Positions 52,804-61,283 of a DNA stretch of 64,000 bases are shown one piece after another. The translations under genes were made by a program, and so were the position numbers. The stretch covers positions 1,025,923 to 1,089,922 of the forward strand of contig NZ_QENQ01000001.1 in assembly GCF_003096275.1 (NCBI RefSeq), read 5' to 3'. Position 1 is the first letter of the stretch. Every line of letters starts with the position of its first letter. Below the pieces are notes generated by a model, which was not told where the DNA came from, did not search any database, and was given only the letters and a program-made list of their open reading frames with translations. The DNA is from Sphingomonas pokkalii. GTDB taxonomy: Bacteria; Pseudomonadota; Alphaproteobacteria; Sphingomonadales; Sphingomonadaceae.

Positions 52804-54414
52804 ATGATCGGATCAGGGTGGCGGCGTCGCGGGGTATTGGCGGGGCTTGCCGCCCTGCCAGCGGTGGCGCGGGCGCAAGTAACGGCGCGGGGGCCGGTCC
52901 AGGCCAACTGGCCCTCACTCGTCTCCAACTATCGCTACCCGGACTGGTTTCGTGATGCGAAGTTCGGCATCTGGTCGCATTGGGGGCCGCAATCGGTGCC
53001 GGAGCAGGGCGACTGGTACGGTCGCAACCTCTATCAGCAGGGGCACCCTCAGGCCGAGTTTCACCGCAAGGCCTATGGCCATCCTGCCGATGTCGGCATG
53101 ATGGAGGTCCAGAACCGCTGGACCGCGGCGAACTGGGACCCGGAGGCGTTGATGCAGCGCTATGTGAAGGCGGGTGCGAAATACTTCGTGTCGCTCGCCT
53201 GCCATCATGACAATCTGGATTGCTACGATAGCGCGCATCATCCGTGGAACAGCCTGCGCGTCGGGCCGAGGCGCGACATTGTCGGTACCTGGGCCAAGGC
53301 TGCGCGCGCGCACGGCCTGCGTTTCGGCGTGTCCAACCATGCCGCGCATGCCTGGCACTGGTTCCAGACCGCCTATGGCTATGATCCCGAAGGCCCGCGC
53401 AAGGGCGAACGCTACGACGCTTTCCGCCTGACCAAGGCTGATGGTGCGGGCAAATGGTGGGAAGGGCTCGATCCACAGCTGCTCTATACCGGCAAGCACA
53501 TCGTTGCGCCCGAGGGTCTCGATACCATGAAGGCCATGGGCGAGTGGCACGACGACCATGACGGCCAGTGGGTGGAGCATGGGCCGGCCGGCGATGCCGG
53601 CTATGCGACGCGCTGGCTGCAGCGTCAGGTCGATCTGGTGACCAAATACCAGCCCGATCTCTGCTATTTCGACGATTACGAACTGCCCTTCGGCCCCATC
53701 GGGCTGGCGGCGGCAGCCGATTACTACAACCGCTCGATCGCCAAGAGCGGCAAGATCGACGTGGTGCTCAACGCCAAGCAGTTGAAGCCCTATGCACGCT
53801 TCGGGCTGGTGCAGGATGTCGAGCGCGGCTTCGCCGACCGGCTGTGGGACGAGCCCTGGCAGACCGACACCTGCCTGGGCGACTGGTTCTACAAGCGAAG
53901 CCTCTACACCGAGAAGCGCTACAAGTCGGCGAACGACGTGCTCCAGCGCCTGGCCGACGTGATCTCGAAGAACGGCAACCTGCTGCTCTCGGTGCCGCAG
54001 CGCGGCGACGGATCGATCGACTCGGAGGAAGAGCGCATCCTCGATGATCTCGGCGCCTGGATGGCGGTGAACAGCGAGGCGGTGTTCGGCACCCGGCCGT
54101 GGCGCGTCTATGGCGAGGGGCCAACCCAGCTCGCCGCGGGCATGCAGAACGAGAACGGCTTCAAGGGCTTCACCGAACAGGATGTGCGCTTCACCACCAA
54201 GGGCGACACGCTGTACCTGTTCTTCCTCAAGGCGCCGAGCGCACCGGTGACGGTCAAGGCGCTCGGGCTAAAGGCCGGCCGGGTGGCGCGCGCGCGACTG
54301 CTGGGCGGCGGCGACGTGCCGTTCCGCCAGGCACAGGCCGGGCTGACGGTTACGCTGCCCAAGGGGCTCGGCACGGTGCCGGTGGTACGGATCGACGGCC
54401 TGCGGCGGGGGTGA
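52804..54414 (+). CDS. GH29 alpha-L-fucosidase, exported (Tat-like signal)
   Basis: A 536-residue family 29 fucosidase. The N-terminus GWRRRGVLAGLAALPAVARA looks like a Tat signal. FGIWSHWGPQSVPEQGDWYG is the GH29 signature, the nucleophile is Asp290 in LCYFDDYELPFG, and SKNGNLLLSVPQRGDGSID is a typical later segment. It should liberate terminal L-fucose. The ATG lies 2 bp after the GH31 stop within GGAGGTAATAATG, so the ribosome-binding site is in the GH31 end. It is the last gene of this operon and the direct link to the fucose catabolism genes. Confidence 0.93.
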   Translation: MIGSGWRRRGVLAGLAALPAVARAQVTARGPVQANWPSLVSNYRYPDWFRDAKFGIWSHWGPQSVPEQGDWYGRNLYQQGHPQAEFHRKAYGHPADVGMMEVQNRWTAANWDPEALMQRYVKAGAKYFVSLACHHDNLDCYDSAHHPWNSLRVGPRRDIVGTWAKAARAHGLRFGVSNHAAHAWHWFQTAYGYDPEGPRKGERYDAFRLTKADGAGKWWEGLDPQLLYTGKHIVAPEGLDTMKAMGEWHDDHDGQWVEHGPAGDAGYATRWLQRQVDLVTKYQPDLCYFDDYELPFGPIGLAAAADYYNRSIAKSGKIDVVLNAKQLKPYARFGLVQDVERGFADRLWDEPWQTDTCLGDWFYKRSLYTEKRYKSANDVLQRLADVISKNGNLLLSVPQRGDGSIDSEEERILDDLGAWMAVNSEAVFGTRPWRVYGEGPTQLAAGMQNENGFKGFTEQDVRFTTKGDTLYLFFLKAPSAPVTVKALGLKAGRVARARLLGGGDVPFRQAQAGLTVTLPKGLGTVPVVRIDGLRRG

Positions 54415-54438
54415 CCCCGGAGGGAGGGCGCGGCCGCC

Positions 54439-55098
54439 TTAGTGGCAGCCGCGCAACTCGCGATGCGCCGCGATGATCCAGCCCACGGCATCCATGCCAG
54501 CGGCGGCGGGGGCATCCGGAACGCCGATCCCGGCGATCCGGGCATATTGCTCCCGCGTCGCCGCGAGCGCCGTGGCATAAGCGAGGTCGAACAGGGATTT
54601 CCCCGCATTGGGGCCGGTGGCGACCACTTTCTTGCCCTCGTTCGACGTCGGGCTGTCCTTGTTGAGCTGGTCGTGGCTCGGCGCACCCGGCCCGCACAGC
54701 TTCGGGGAACCCATCCACCAGGTGCCGCTGACGATCGCCGCGGGCAGGCTGTCCAGCCGCTGGTTCCAGACCGGAATCGGTGCCTGATCGACATGGAGTT
54801 CGATCCAGTTGGAATGGGCATAGAAATCCTGCGTGGTATGCAGCAATGCCCCGAAGGCCGCGAGTGCGACGTCGCCGTGCGTGTGCCCGGACTGTTCGAT
54901 CACGGCCCATTCGGCGGCGATATGCTCGATGCCGCCGGCAAAGGCGCAGTTGTCGAAATGGACGACACTCTGCGTTTGCAGCAGGTCCTGCGCGATGTTC
55001 GCCGCGACGACATAGCCCAGCTGTTGCTGGTCGAACACGCCATCATTGGCCGCTTCGGTGAGTTCGGCGTGATAGCCGATCGCAAATCGCGGTGTCAT
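54439..55098 (-). CDS. HET-C/phospholipase-C-like protein, third gene of the RiPP-like cluster
   Basis: A 219-residue, probably cytoplasmic, helical protein. LGYVVAANIAQDLLQTQSVV, VHFDNCAF and especially GALLHTTQDFYAHSNWIELH resemble the metal-binding core of HET-C, VWA7 and zinc-dependent phospholipase C-like proteins; His47, His59, His87 and His95 could bind a metal. There is no signal peptide. GGGGGGAAG lies five bases before the ATG. The gene follows the radical SAM gene by 14 bp, so it is likely part of the same transcript and may act in peptide maturation, export or immunity. Function is inferred only from position and motifs. Confidence 0.7.
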   Translation of the reverse strand: MTPRFAIGYHAELTEAANDGVFDQQQLGYVVAANIAQDLLQTQSVVHFDNCAFAGGIEHIAAEWAVIEQSGHTHGDVALAAFGALLHTTQDFYAHSNWIELHVDQAPIPVWNQRLDSLPAAIVSGTWWMGSPKLCGPGAPSHDQLNKDSPTSNEGKKVVATGPNAGKSLFDLAYATALAATREQYARIAGIGVPDAPAAAGMDAVGWIIAAHRELRGCH

Positions 55099-55112
55099 GC
55101 GCGCTTCCCCCC

Positions 55113-56498
55113 TCAATTGAAGAACGGGCCGCCGCAATGCGGGTCCTTCGCCAGATACTTGCCGGTGGCGTTGAACGAATCGACGAAGCAGGATGTGCGG
55201 CAGGAATAGAGCTTGCTGCACTTTGCGCAGTCCGGGTCGATATGGTCGGGATCAACGGTGCGGGCGCGAAGTGCGGCAAAGGCGTCACCGTTCCAGATCG
55301 CCTCCAGCCCCGCCTCGAACACGTTGCCATAGGTGAAGTCGCTCACCTTGTGCATCTTGTCGCAGACCGAGACGTCGCCGCTGGGGAAGATCGACATGCC
55401 CATGTTGATGCCGCCGCACGGGTACCAGTCGTCGTCCTTCCATTTGCGGGTCGCGTCCTTGGGCGGATGGATGTCGCACCGGCCGGCATGGCGTTCGCGC
55501 AGCGCCTGCACCCGCGCCCGGACCGCGCCCAGTTCGTCGATCGTCACGTTCGGGGCCGAATTGGCGCCAGACTTTATCGCGCCGCTTTCCATGTAGGAAA
55601 TTCCGATTTCATGGACACCCAGGTCCACCAGCATCTCGATCATCGGCTCGATCGCATGCTGGGTGGCGGGCGTCAGCACGCTCTTGATCACCACCCGCAG
55701 GCCGGCATCGACGAGGTAGCGGATCGCCGCCACCACCTTGGGGAAATGACCACGCGACTGGGTCACGGCGTCGTGCAGGTCTGCGGTGGGGGCATCGAAG
55801 CTGATCGTGATCTCCTCCATGCCGGCGGCCGCCAGCCGCTGGGCGAATTCAGCGCTGGTGCCGATCACGGTGCCGTTGCTGGTCATGGTTGGGATCATGC
55901 CGCGCGAAAGGCCGCGCTCGATCAGTTCCAGCCATCCGCGGAAGATGGTCGGCTCGCCGCCGGTCAGCCCGAGGAACACCACGCCCCAATCGGCCGCCTC
56001 GTCCACCAGATCGGTGCATTTGGCGAGATCCCAGCGCTGGTCGCCGGCTTGGAGCAGGTCCTGATAGCAATAGGAGCAGTTGAAGTTGCACTTGAAGGTG
56101 AGGGTGACGTTGATGCCTGCGGGCACCGGCCACTTGCCGTGCGCCGCGGCGGCGATCACCGCGTCGTCGCCGGGATAGAGGAAGCGTTCGGGTGCGAAGC
56201 GCGGCGTGGCTTGGCCCCGCTGCTGGTGGAAGTCCAGGAACATGCGGTACAGTTCCAGCAACTGCCCTGCCTGCTCCACGCGCTCGGGTTCGGCCAAACC
56301 GAACGTCTCGCCATATAGATAGGCGATTTCCCGCAAGTTCAGCCCGCCGCTGCACAGTGACAGGAAAAAGGCGTGCGACGGATCGATCATCCGGATCAAC
56401 GAGGGATGATGCGCGTGGGCCAGCGCGTAGCCGCGCATCGGCTTGAGCCGTACCGCCGGTTTCAGCGTAGGCATGATGGCGCTGGGCTCTGCCCCCAT
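55113..56498 (-). CDS. Radical SAM/SPASM peptide-modifying enzyme with RRE-like N-terminus
   Basis: A 461-residue radical SAM protein. Residues ~8-90 (MPTLKPAVRLKPMRGYALAH, SHAFFLSLCSGGLNLREIAY) look like a PqqD-type peptide-binding domain (RRE); the catalytic CNFNCSYC motif (Cys137, 141, 144) is followed by LTGGEPT. The C-terminal SPASM region has Cys361, 379, 424, 427, 433, 437 and 455 (including CAKCSKLYSCRTSC), enough for two auxiliary clusters. ATG 56498 is chosen because GGGAGGAG is 8 bases upstream. The 60-residue peptide gene lies 75 bp upstream on the same strand, which makes a RiPP maturase the best reading. Product chemistry is unknown. Confidence 0.88.
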   Translation of the reverse strand: MGAEPSAIMPTLKPAVRLKPMRGYALAHAHHPSLIRMIDPSHAFFLSLCSGGLNLREIAYLYGETFGLAEPERVEQAGQLLELYRMFLDFHQQRGQATPRFAPERFLYPGDDAVIAAAAHGKWPVPAGINVTLTFKCNFNCSYCYQDLLQAGDQRWDLAKCTDLVDEAADWGVVFLGLTGGEPTIFRGWLELIERGLSRGMIPTMTSNGTVIGTSAEFAQRLAAAGMEEITISFDAPTADLHDAVTQSRGHFPKVVAAIRYLVDAGLRVVIKSVLTPATQHAIEPMIEMLVDLGVHEIGISYMESGAIKSGANSAPNVTIDELGAVRARVQALRERHAGRCDIHPPKDATRKWKDDDWYPCGGINMGMSIFPSGDVSVCDKMHKVSDFTYGNVFEAGLEAIWNGDAFAALRARTVDPDHIDPDCAKCSKLYSCRTSCFVDSFNATGKYLAKDPHCGGPFFN

Positions 56499-56538
56499 GG
56501 CGAAAACTCCTCCCTTGGTGAATGTTCGCACCGGTAGC

Positions 56539-56561
56539 GGGTCGCGGCTTCGCCGCGGCCC
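56539..56561 (-). terminator. Hairpin between precursor-peptide gene and radical SAM gene
   Basis: On the minus strand 10-base arms with one mismatch close a GAA loop (56539-56548, 56552-56561). It lies 12 bases after the peptide stop. No T-run follows, so it may attenuate or protect mRNA and keep peptide levels above enzyme levels. Confidence 0.5.
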
Positions 56562-56573
56562 GCGCGGCGGTAG

Positions 56574-56756
56574 TCAGAGCGGCTGGATCTGAATGCAGGT
56601 AGACAGGATGTTCCAGCAGCCCGGTTCGCAGCCGGCCAACTCCTCGCCGGTTTTCAGGCGCTTCGCGCGCGCCTCGGCACGGTCGGCTTCGGCGCGAAGC
56701 TGGGTGGCGAGACCTTCAAGATACGCAGGCGTATGCAGATGACCTGGAGTCGACAT
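56574..56756 (-). CDS. Putative RiPP precursor peptide with Cys-containing C-terminus
   Basis: A 60-residue peptide. Residues 1-40 form a charged, helical leader-like part (LEGLATQLRAEADRAEARAK) and the C-terminal 20, AGCEPGCWNILSTCIQIQPL, hold all three Cys (43, 47, 54; C-x3-C-x6-C) and the only Trp. AAGGA is 7 bases before the ATG at 56756. It is the first gene on the strand ahead of the radical SAM enzyme, downstream of a predicted promoter. I know no named family with this sequence. It could alternatively be a small stand-alone protein, but position and composition make the precursor reading the most economical. Confidence 0.75.
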   Translation of the reverse strand: MSTPGHLHTPAYLEGLATQLRAEADRAEARAKRLKTGEELAGCEPGCWNILSTCIQIQPL

Positions 56757-57058
56757 GACGCTTTCCTTTCAAGCAGGATGAGAGCGCCCCGGAAATCGAT
56801 CCGACGAAATATATAGATAGACTGATGCCAAGTATCGAGTGCTTCCAAGGCATGGTCATTGTGCGACCGGGCCTGAAGAAGGTCAATTATTCTGCCCCGC
56901 CAGATGAGTCGATATCGGATATTGTACTATGCCCATCATCATCGCAGCTTGACCGATTGCCGATGGAGCGCAGCAGATCGGCTTAACCGAAATGGATCAA
57001 ATCCTGGGCGCTAGCGAGGCGGGAATGGGGCCGGACTCATGGCCGGGGGGAGGGAAAA
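56757..57058. other. 302-bp leader and promoter region of the RiPP-like cluster
   Basis: No gene is seen. The segment is visibly more AT-rich than the flanks. It contains the candidate promoter at 56858-56886 and short dyads such as CGATATCG. It separates the peptide gene from the 3' end of the tRNA-Thr gene. No integrase or direct repeat of the tRNA end is seen here. Confidence 0.6.
56858..56886 (-). promoter_or_regulatory. Predicted sigma-70 promoter of the RiPP-like cluster
   Basis: On the minus strand TTGACC (56886-56881, 5 of 6) and CACAAT (56863-56858, 4 of 6) are separated by 17 bases. The transcript would have a leader of about 95 bases before the precursor ATG. Confidence 0.55.
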
Positions 57059-57133
<75 letters not shown>

Positions 57134-57234
57134 ACTGTTTCCGATACCCGTTGGCCAGCGCCAATCGGGAGGCGCCTATGTGCAGCGCGGGTGCCGATTG
57201 TCAACCCGCATCGTGCCGGTTTATCGCTTTTGAC

Positions 57235-57366
57235 ATGAAGGATGTGGAAAAGCAGGCCCGGTTGGCCGAAAAGCTGCGCGAAAATCTGCGACGGCGCAAA
57301 GCGCAGGCGCGCGGGGCAAAGACCGAAGCCGCCGGGCAGGCCTCGGAGCAGCCTGCAGAGAAATAG
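57235..57366 (+). CDS. Small charged protein of unknown function
   Basis: A 43-residue, strongly charged helical peptide (MKDVEKQARLAEKLRENLRR, tail AAGQASEQPAEK). It resembles short conserved sphingomonad hypotheticals. The ATG at 57235 is chosen because the longer frame back to 56992 covers the tRNA antisense. There is no clear ribosome-binding site. A bidirectional terminator follows its stop. Function is unknown. Confidence 0.6.
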   Translation: MKDVEKQARLAEKLRENLRRRKAQARGAKTEAAGQASEQPAEK

Positions 57367-57380
57367 ACGAATCGAGCGGC

Positions 57381-57411
57381 TGCGATCCTCCCCGCCATAG
57401 GGAGGATCGCA
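57381..57411. terminator. Bidirectional hairpin terminator before aminopeptidase P
   Basis: Perfect 12-bp arms (57381-57392, 57400-57411) around CGCCATA lie between the convergent small gene (+) and the aminopeptidase P gene (-). The U-run is poor, but position and stem strength support a terminator. Confidence 0.7.
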
Positions 57412-57417
57412 AAGGCC

Positions 57418-59214
57418 TCATCCGATCGGCGCGCATTTGGCTTCGAGCCAGGCCCGGTCCGCACCATCCAGCTGCGGGCTGACGATCGCCAGCACCTCGG
57501 CATGATACGCATCCAGCCAGGCGCGCTCTTCCGGGGTCAGCAACTCGGGCAGGATCAGGGTGCGCTCGATCGGCGCAAAGGTGAGCGTCTCGAACGCCAG
57601 CATCGGTTTGTCGCCGCCAGCGATCGTCCGCTCGACAATATGCACGAGATTCTCGATGCGGATGCCGTATTCGCCGGCCTTGTAATAGCCGGGCTCGTTC
57701 GAGAGGAACATGCCGGCCCGCAACGGCTCCAGTGCCTGGCCGCCCGGATAGGAAGGCGGCGCGATGCGCTGCGGGCCTTCGTGGACCGAGAGATAGGCGC
57801 CGACGCCGTGGCCGGTGCCGTGCGCGAAATCGAGCCCGGCTTCCCAGAGCGGCCGCCGCGCGAAGCCGTCGATCTGCGCGCCGGTCGTGCCGTCGGGGAA
57901 GATCGCGGTGGCGATGGCGATATGGCCCTTAAGCACGCGGGTGAAGCGGTCCTTCATCTCATGGGCAGCCTCGCCCACCGGCATCACGCGGGTGACGTCG
58001 GTAGTGCCGTCGCCATATTGGCCGCCCGAATCGATCAGGAACAGCTGGCCACGTTCGATCGGCAGGCTCGATTCGTCGGTGACCTTATAGTGCGGGATCG
58101 CGCCGTTGGGACCGGTGGCGGAGATGGTGTCGAAGGACAGGTCCTTGAGCCGGCCCGTCGCCTCGCGGAACGCGCGCAGCTTGTCCGCCGCCGACATCTC
58201 GGTGAGGCCCCCCTGCGGCGCGGTTTCCTCGAACCACTTCAGGAAGCGGCTGAGCGCGGCGCCGTCGCGGGCCTGCGCGGCCTTGTGGCCGGCGACTTCG
58301 GCGGGGTTCTTGATTGCTTTGGCAAGGATCGCAGGGTCGCGCAGCGCGATCACGGTGGCGCCGCCTGTCTCCAATGCATCGAAGATCGCCGCTACCGCCG
58401 TTCCAGGATCGGCAACGACGCGCTTGCCGGTGAAGCCCGCCAGCGAGGGTGCGAACGCTGCGCGATCCTGGATGCGCACCGCGTTGCCGAGGTGCTGGCG
58501 CACCGCGTCGGTCACCTTTTCGGGTGCCACGAACAGGTCGGCGGTACCGTCGGCGTGGACCACCGTGTAGGCAAGCGCGACAGGGGTGTGGGTGACGTCG
58601 CCGCCGCGTATGTTGAAGGTCCAGGCGATTGAATCGAGCGCCGCAATTACTACCGCGTCGGCGTTGCGGGCTTGAAGCCAGTCGGCGATGTCGGCGCGCT
58701 TGGCCGCGGAGGACTTGCCTGCCAGCGCATCGTCGAGCACCGCCAGCGGTGCGTCGGAGGGGCTGGGCTGTTCCGCCCAGACGGCGTCGATCGGGTTGCG
58801 AGCGACGGGAACGAGCGTCGCGCCCTTGTCGGACAGCGCCTGGCGGGCTTCTTCCACCCAGGCGCGGGTGTGGAGCCAGGGATCATAGCCGATGCGACCG
58901 CCATTGGGGGCGTGCGTGCCCAGCCAATCGGCGACACTGGTTGCGGGTACGCCGACATATTCCCACTGATCGGCCGCGACCTGCTGGCGGACCTGAAGGG
59001 TGTAGCGCCCGTCGGTGAAGATCGCGGCTTCCTGTGGCAACACGACCGCGGTGCCGGCAGAGCCCTGGAAGCCGGTGAGCCACGCCAGGCGCTGGGCGTA
59101 GGCGCCGACATATTCGGACATATGCTCGTCAGTGAGCGGCACGACAAATCCGTCGAGCGCATCACGGGAAAGCTGTTCCCGAAGGGCGTTCAGACGATCG
59201 GCATAGCTGGACAT
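57418..59214 (-). CDS. Aminopeptidase P family protein (Xaa-Pro aminopeptidase)
   Basis: A 598-residue cytoplasmic M24 peptidase releasing N-terminal residues before proline. Two N-terminal creatinase-like domains precede the pita-bread domain with the dimetal ligands in DSGGQYGDGTTDVTRV, the HGTGHGVGAYLSVHEGP His, FLSNEPGYYKAGEYGIRIEN Glu and ERTLI. Start at 59214 (MSSYADRLNALREQ) has AGGAAG 7 bases upstream; a 13-codon upstream extension is unlikely. Length fits the three-domain form. Confidence 0.94.
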   Translation of the reverse strand: MSSYADRLNALREQLSRDALDGFVVPLTDEHMSEYVGAYAQRLAWLTGFQGSAGTAVVLPQEAAIFTDGRYTLQVRQQVAADQWEYVGVPATSVADWLGTHAPNGGRIGYDPWLHTRAWVEEARQALSDKGATLVPVARNPIDAVWAEQPSPSDAPLAVLDDALAGKSSAAKRADIADWLQARNADAVVIAALDSIAWTFNIRGGDVTHTPVALAYTVVHADGTADLFVAPEKVTDAVRQHLGNAVRIQDRAAFAPSLAGFTGKRVVADPGTAVAAIFDALETGGATVIALRDPAILAKAIKNPAEVAGHKAAQARDGAALSRFLKWFEETAPQGGLTEMSAADKLRAFREATGRLKDLSFDTISATGPNGAIPHYKVTDESSLPIERGQLFLIDSGGQYGDGTTDVTRVMPVGEAAHEMKDRFTRVLKGHIAIATAIFPDGTTGAQIDGFARRPLWEAGLDFAHGTGHGVGAYLSVHEGPQRIAPPSYPGGQALEPLRAGMFLSNEPGYYKAGEYGIRIENLVHIVERTIAGGDKPMLAFETLTFAPIERTLILPELLTPEERAWLDAYHAEVLAIVSPQLDGADRAWLEAKCAPIG

Positions 59215-59296
59215 ACGCGTGCTTCCTGCATCTTTGGGGCGGGCGCGGCGCACCGCGACATGGCCCGGTTTCTGGCCGATGCAGGGGAATTTGGAA

Positions 59297-59320
59297 AGGG
59301 GCGGGGTCGGACCCGCCCCT
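59297..59320 (-). terminator. GC-rich hairpin after the glycine-zipper gene
   Basis: 9-bp arms (59297-59305, 59312-59320) follow the gene stop by 8 bases and are followed on the minus strand by TTTCC. A modest terminator. Confidence 0.5.
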
Positions 59321-59328
59321 GGGGTTCG

Positions 59329-59649
59329 TCAGCGACGGACCTTCACATAGTAGCAGCGGTTCTTCGCGGTGAGCGTGCGATCGATCGCGCGGCCGCCGAG
59401 CGCACCGGCGACGCCGCCCGCCGCGGCACCGAGCAGACCACCCCCCACGATCGCCGGGCCGGCGAGCGCGCCGGCGACACCGCCAGCGATCAGGCCGGCT
59501 TCCCCCTTCGACCTGCGGCACTTCTTCACATAGCGATAGCCGCGGCTGGACTTGCCTTCATAGCGCGACTGGGCGCTGGCGGTGCTGATCGGCATCGCGA
59601 CCGGCATGACCAGCGCAAAGGCGGCGAGCGCGGCAATTGTCTTACGCAT
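59329..59649 (-). CDS. Exported glycine-zipper protein
   Basis: A 106-residue protein with a signal peptide (MRKTIAALAAFALVMPVAMP, cleavage near STASAQS). The central GEAGLIAGGVAGALAGPAIV and GGGLLGAAAGGVAGALGG are Gly-zipper repeats, typical of outer-membrane-associated or envelope proteins. Two Cys flank the zipper (KKCRRS, NRCYYV). Function is not known. The ATG at 59649 opens the signal peptide. Confidence 0.8.
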   Translation of the reverse strand: MRKTIAALAAFALVMPVAMPISTASAQSRYEGKSSRGYRYVKKCRRSKGEAGLIAGGVAGALAGPAIVGGGLLGAAAGGVAGALGGRAIDRTLTAKNRCYYVKVRR

Positions 59650-59742
59650 ATTCGGACCCCATCTTCGGTTCGTGTTCGATGCGTATCAATGTGCCACACC
59701 GCATTTCGGTTGCATGAACCCGAAACAACCGGGGCGCAGCCG

Positions 59743-60477
59743 ATGATTTCCGGTGGCTCCCGGCTGCGCGGCACGGTCGCAGCGATCGTGGTGGAGGGGC
59801 TGCTGGCGGCGCTGCTGCTCGCCGGATTGCAGCCGCGCGTGCTCGTCCGCGACAATCCCGATCCGGATCTTCTGAGTTTCGACGTTCGGTCACCCTCGCC
59901 ACCGCCGGCGCCGGAACCGGCAAAAGATCGGGCGGCACCGAAGGCGCAGGGGGCCGCCGCGCCACCCAATCGCGTTTCCAAGGCGACCGAGGTGGTCGCG
60001 CCGCCGCCGCCGGTGGTGCTCCAGCCGCCGCCCCTGGTCACCGCGCCCAAGCCCGCCGCCGCCAGTGATTCCGCTTCCGGTGCTGCCCTGGTGGCGGGGC
60101 CGGGGACCGGCGCGGGCGGCACCGGTGAGGGAACCGGTAGCGGTGGGCGCGGCAACGGGCCGGGCGGCGGGGGCGGGGAGCCGCTCCGCTGGATCGGCGG
60201 ACGGATCACCGATGACGATTACCCGCCCGCGGCATTGAAGGTGGGGGCGAGCGGTACGGTAGGGCTACGTTTCGTGGTGGGCGTGGACGGCCGGGTTTCG
60301 AGCTGTACCGTCACCCGGTCGAGCGGCAACCGCGACCTCGACGAAACGACCTGCGCGCTGATCCGCAAGCGCTTCCGCTATGTGCCGAGCAAGGATCCCG
60401 CGGGCCGGCCCTATGCCGATACCGTGACAGGCGAACATCGCTGGGACTTGTATGAAAGCCCAGAGGCGGGGGAGTGA
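59743..60477 (+). CDS. TonB-family energy transducer
   Basis: A 244-residue TonB-like protein. One N-terminal transmembrane helix (VAAIVVEGLLAALLLAGLQ) is followed by a Pro-rich spacer (PSPPPAPEPAKD, APPPPPVVLQPPP), a Gly-rich stretch and a TonB C-terminal domain (PPAALKVGASGTVGLRFVV, CTVTRSSGNRDLDETTCALI). It transmits proton-motive force to outer-membrane receptors. No exbB/exbD or receptor is adjacent, so the receptor served is unknown. ATG 59743 opens the anchor. Confidence 0.85.
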   Translation: MISGGSRLRGTVAAIVVEGLLAALLLAGLQPRVLVRDNPDPDLLSFDVRSPSPPPAPEPAKDRAAPKAQGAAAPPNRVSKATEVVAPPPPVVLQPPPLVTAPKPAAASDSASGAALVAGPGTGAGGTGEGTGSGGRGNGPGGGGGEPLRWIGGRITDDDYPPAALKVGASGTVGLRFVVGVDGRVSSCTVTRSSGNRDLDETTCALIRKRFRYVPSKDPAGRPYADTVTGEHRWDLYESPEAGE

Positions 60478-60535
60478 ATCTGCTCCCCTCCCGTATGCGA
60501 GCGGGGAGCGCAGGTGCCGCACAGTTTCTGGCAGA

Positions 60536-60829
60536 TTATGCCTTCACCAGCGCGTCGATCGCGGCGGCCAGTTGCAAATCGCGGGTCGAAAGGCCGCCCG
60601 CGTCATGGGTAGTCAGCAAGATGTCCACCCGGTTCCACACGTTCGACCATTCGGGATGGTGATCGGCCTTCTCCGCGATCAGCGCGACGCGCGTCATGAA
60701 GGCGAAGGCTTCGGTGAAATCGGTGAACAGGAACCGGCGGGTGATCGCGTCGCGCCCCGGTTCGTAGCTCCAGGCCGGCAGTGCCGCGAGCGATTCCTCG
60801 CGCAGGCCATCGGTCAAACGCGCTACCAT
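60536..60829 (-). CDS. phhB: Pterin-4a-carbinolamine dehydratase
   Basis: A 97-residue enzyme that recycles 4a-hydroxytetrahydrobiopterin. [20 protein letters not shown], then [20 protein letters not shown], with the catalytic His residues, and [15 protein letters not shown] are the family signature. GAGGGG lies five bases before the ATG. No phenylalanine hydroxylase gene is adjacent. It is divergent from the zincin gene at 60867. Confidence 0.93.
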   Translation of the reverse strand: MVARLTDGLREESLAALPAWSYEPGRDAITRRFLFTDFTEAFAFMTRVALIAEKADHHPEWSNVWNRVDILLTTHDAGGLSTRDLQLAAAIDALVKA

Positions 60830-60866
60830 GCTATCCCCTCCTTGCTCCCACTCTGCCCGTCCGCCT

Positions 60867-61283
60867 ATGCATTCGGTCATGCCGGAGCAAGCACCAACCT
60901 TCGCCCCCGATGCGGCCCTGATCGAATGTCTCGCGCGCGCCGCACTGGCGCGCATCCCCGAGCCGTTCCAGACGCATCTGGCGGACGTGGTGCTGCTGGT
61001 GGAGGAATTCGCCGACGAGGAGACGCTCGATGCGCTCGGCATCGACGATCCCTTCGCGCTGAGCGGCCTGTACCATGGCCGCCCGATCGGTGAGAAGTCG
61101 GCGTTCGATTCGGGCGGACTGCCCGATCGTATCCACCTCTATCGCCGTGCGATCCTCGACGAATGGGTGGAGACCGGCGAATCGCTCGAACGGCTGGTGC
61201 AACATGTCGTGGTGCACGAGGTTGGACATCATTTCGGCCTGTCGGACGGCGACATGCACGCGCTGGAAGACGCTGCCGGTTGA
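60867..61283 (+). CDS. Zincin-like metallopeptidase family protein (DUF1025 type)
   Basis: A ~138-residue minimal zincin. [20 protein letters not shown] contains the HExxH zinc motif and the trailing Asp. [20 protein letters not shown], then [15 protein letters not shown], match the PF06262 family, which has few known substrates. ATGs at 60867 and 60879 are both plausible. The stop overlaps the TTG start of ccmA. Confidence 0.88.
   Translation: MHSVMPEQAPTFAPDAALIECLARAALARIPEPFQTHLADVVLLVEEFADEETLDALGIDDPFALSGLYHGRPIGEKSAFDSGGLPDRIHLYRRAILDEWVETGESLERLVQHVVVHEVGHHFGLSDGDMHALEDAAG

Noticed and set aside
58672..59742. Extension of the TonB-like frame upstream
   Set aside because: This part is antisense to aminopeptidase P and the glycine-zipper gene; the transmembrane start is at 59743.
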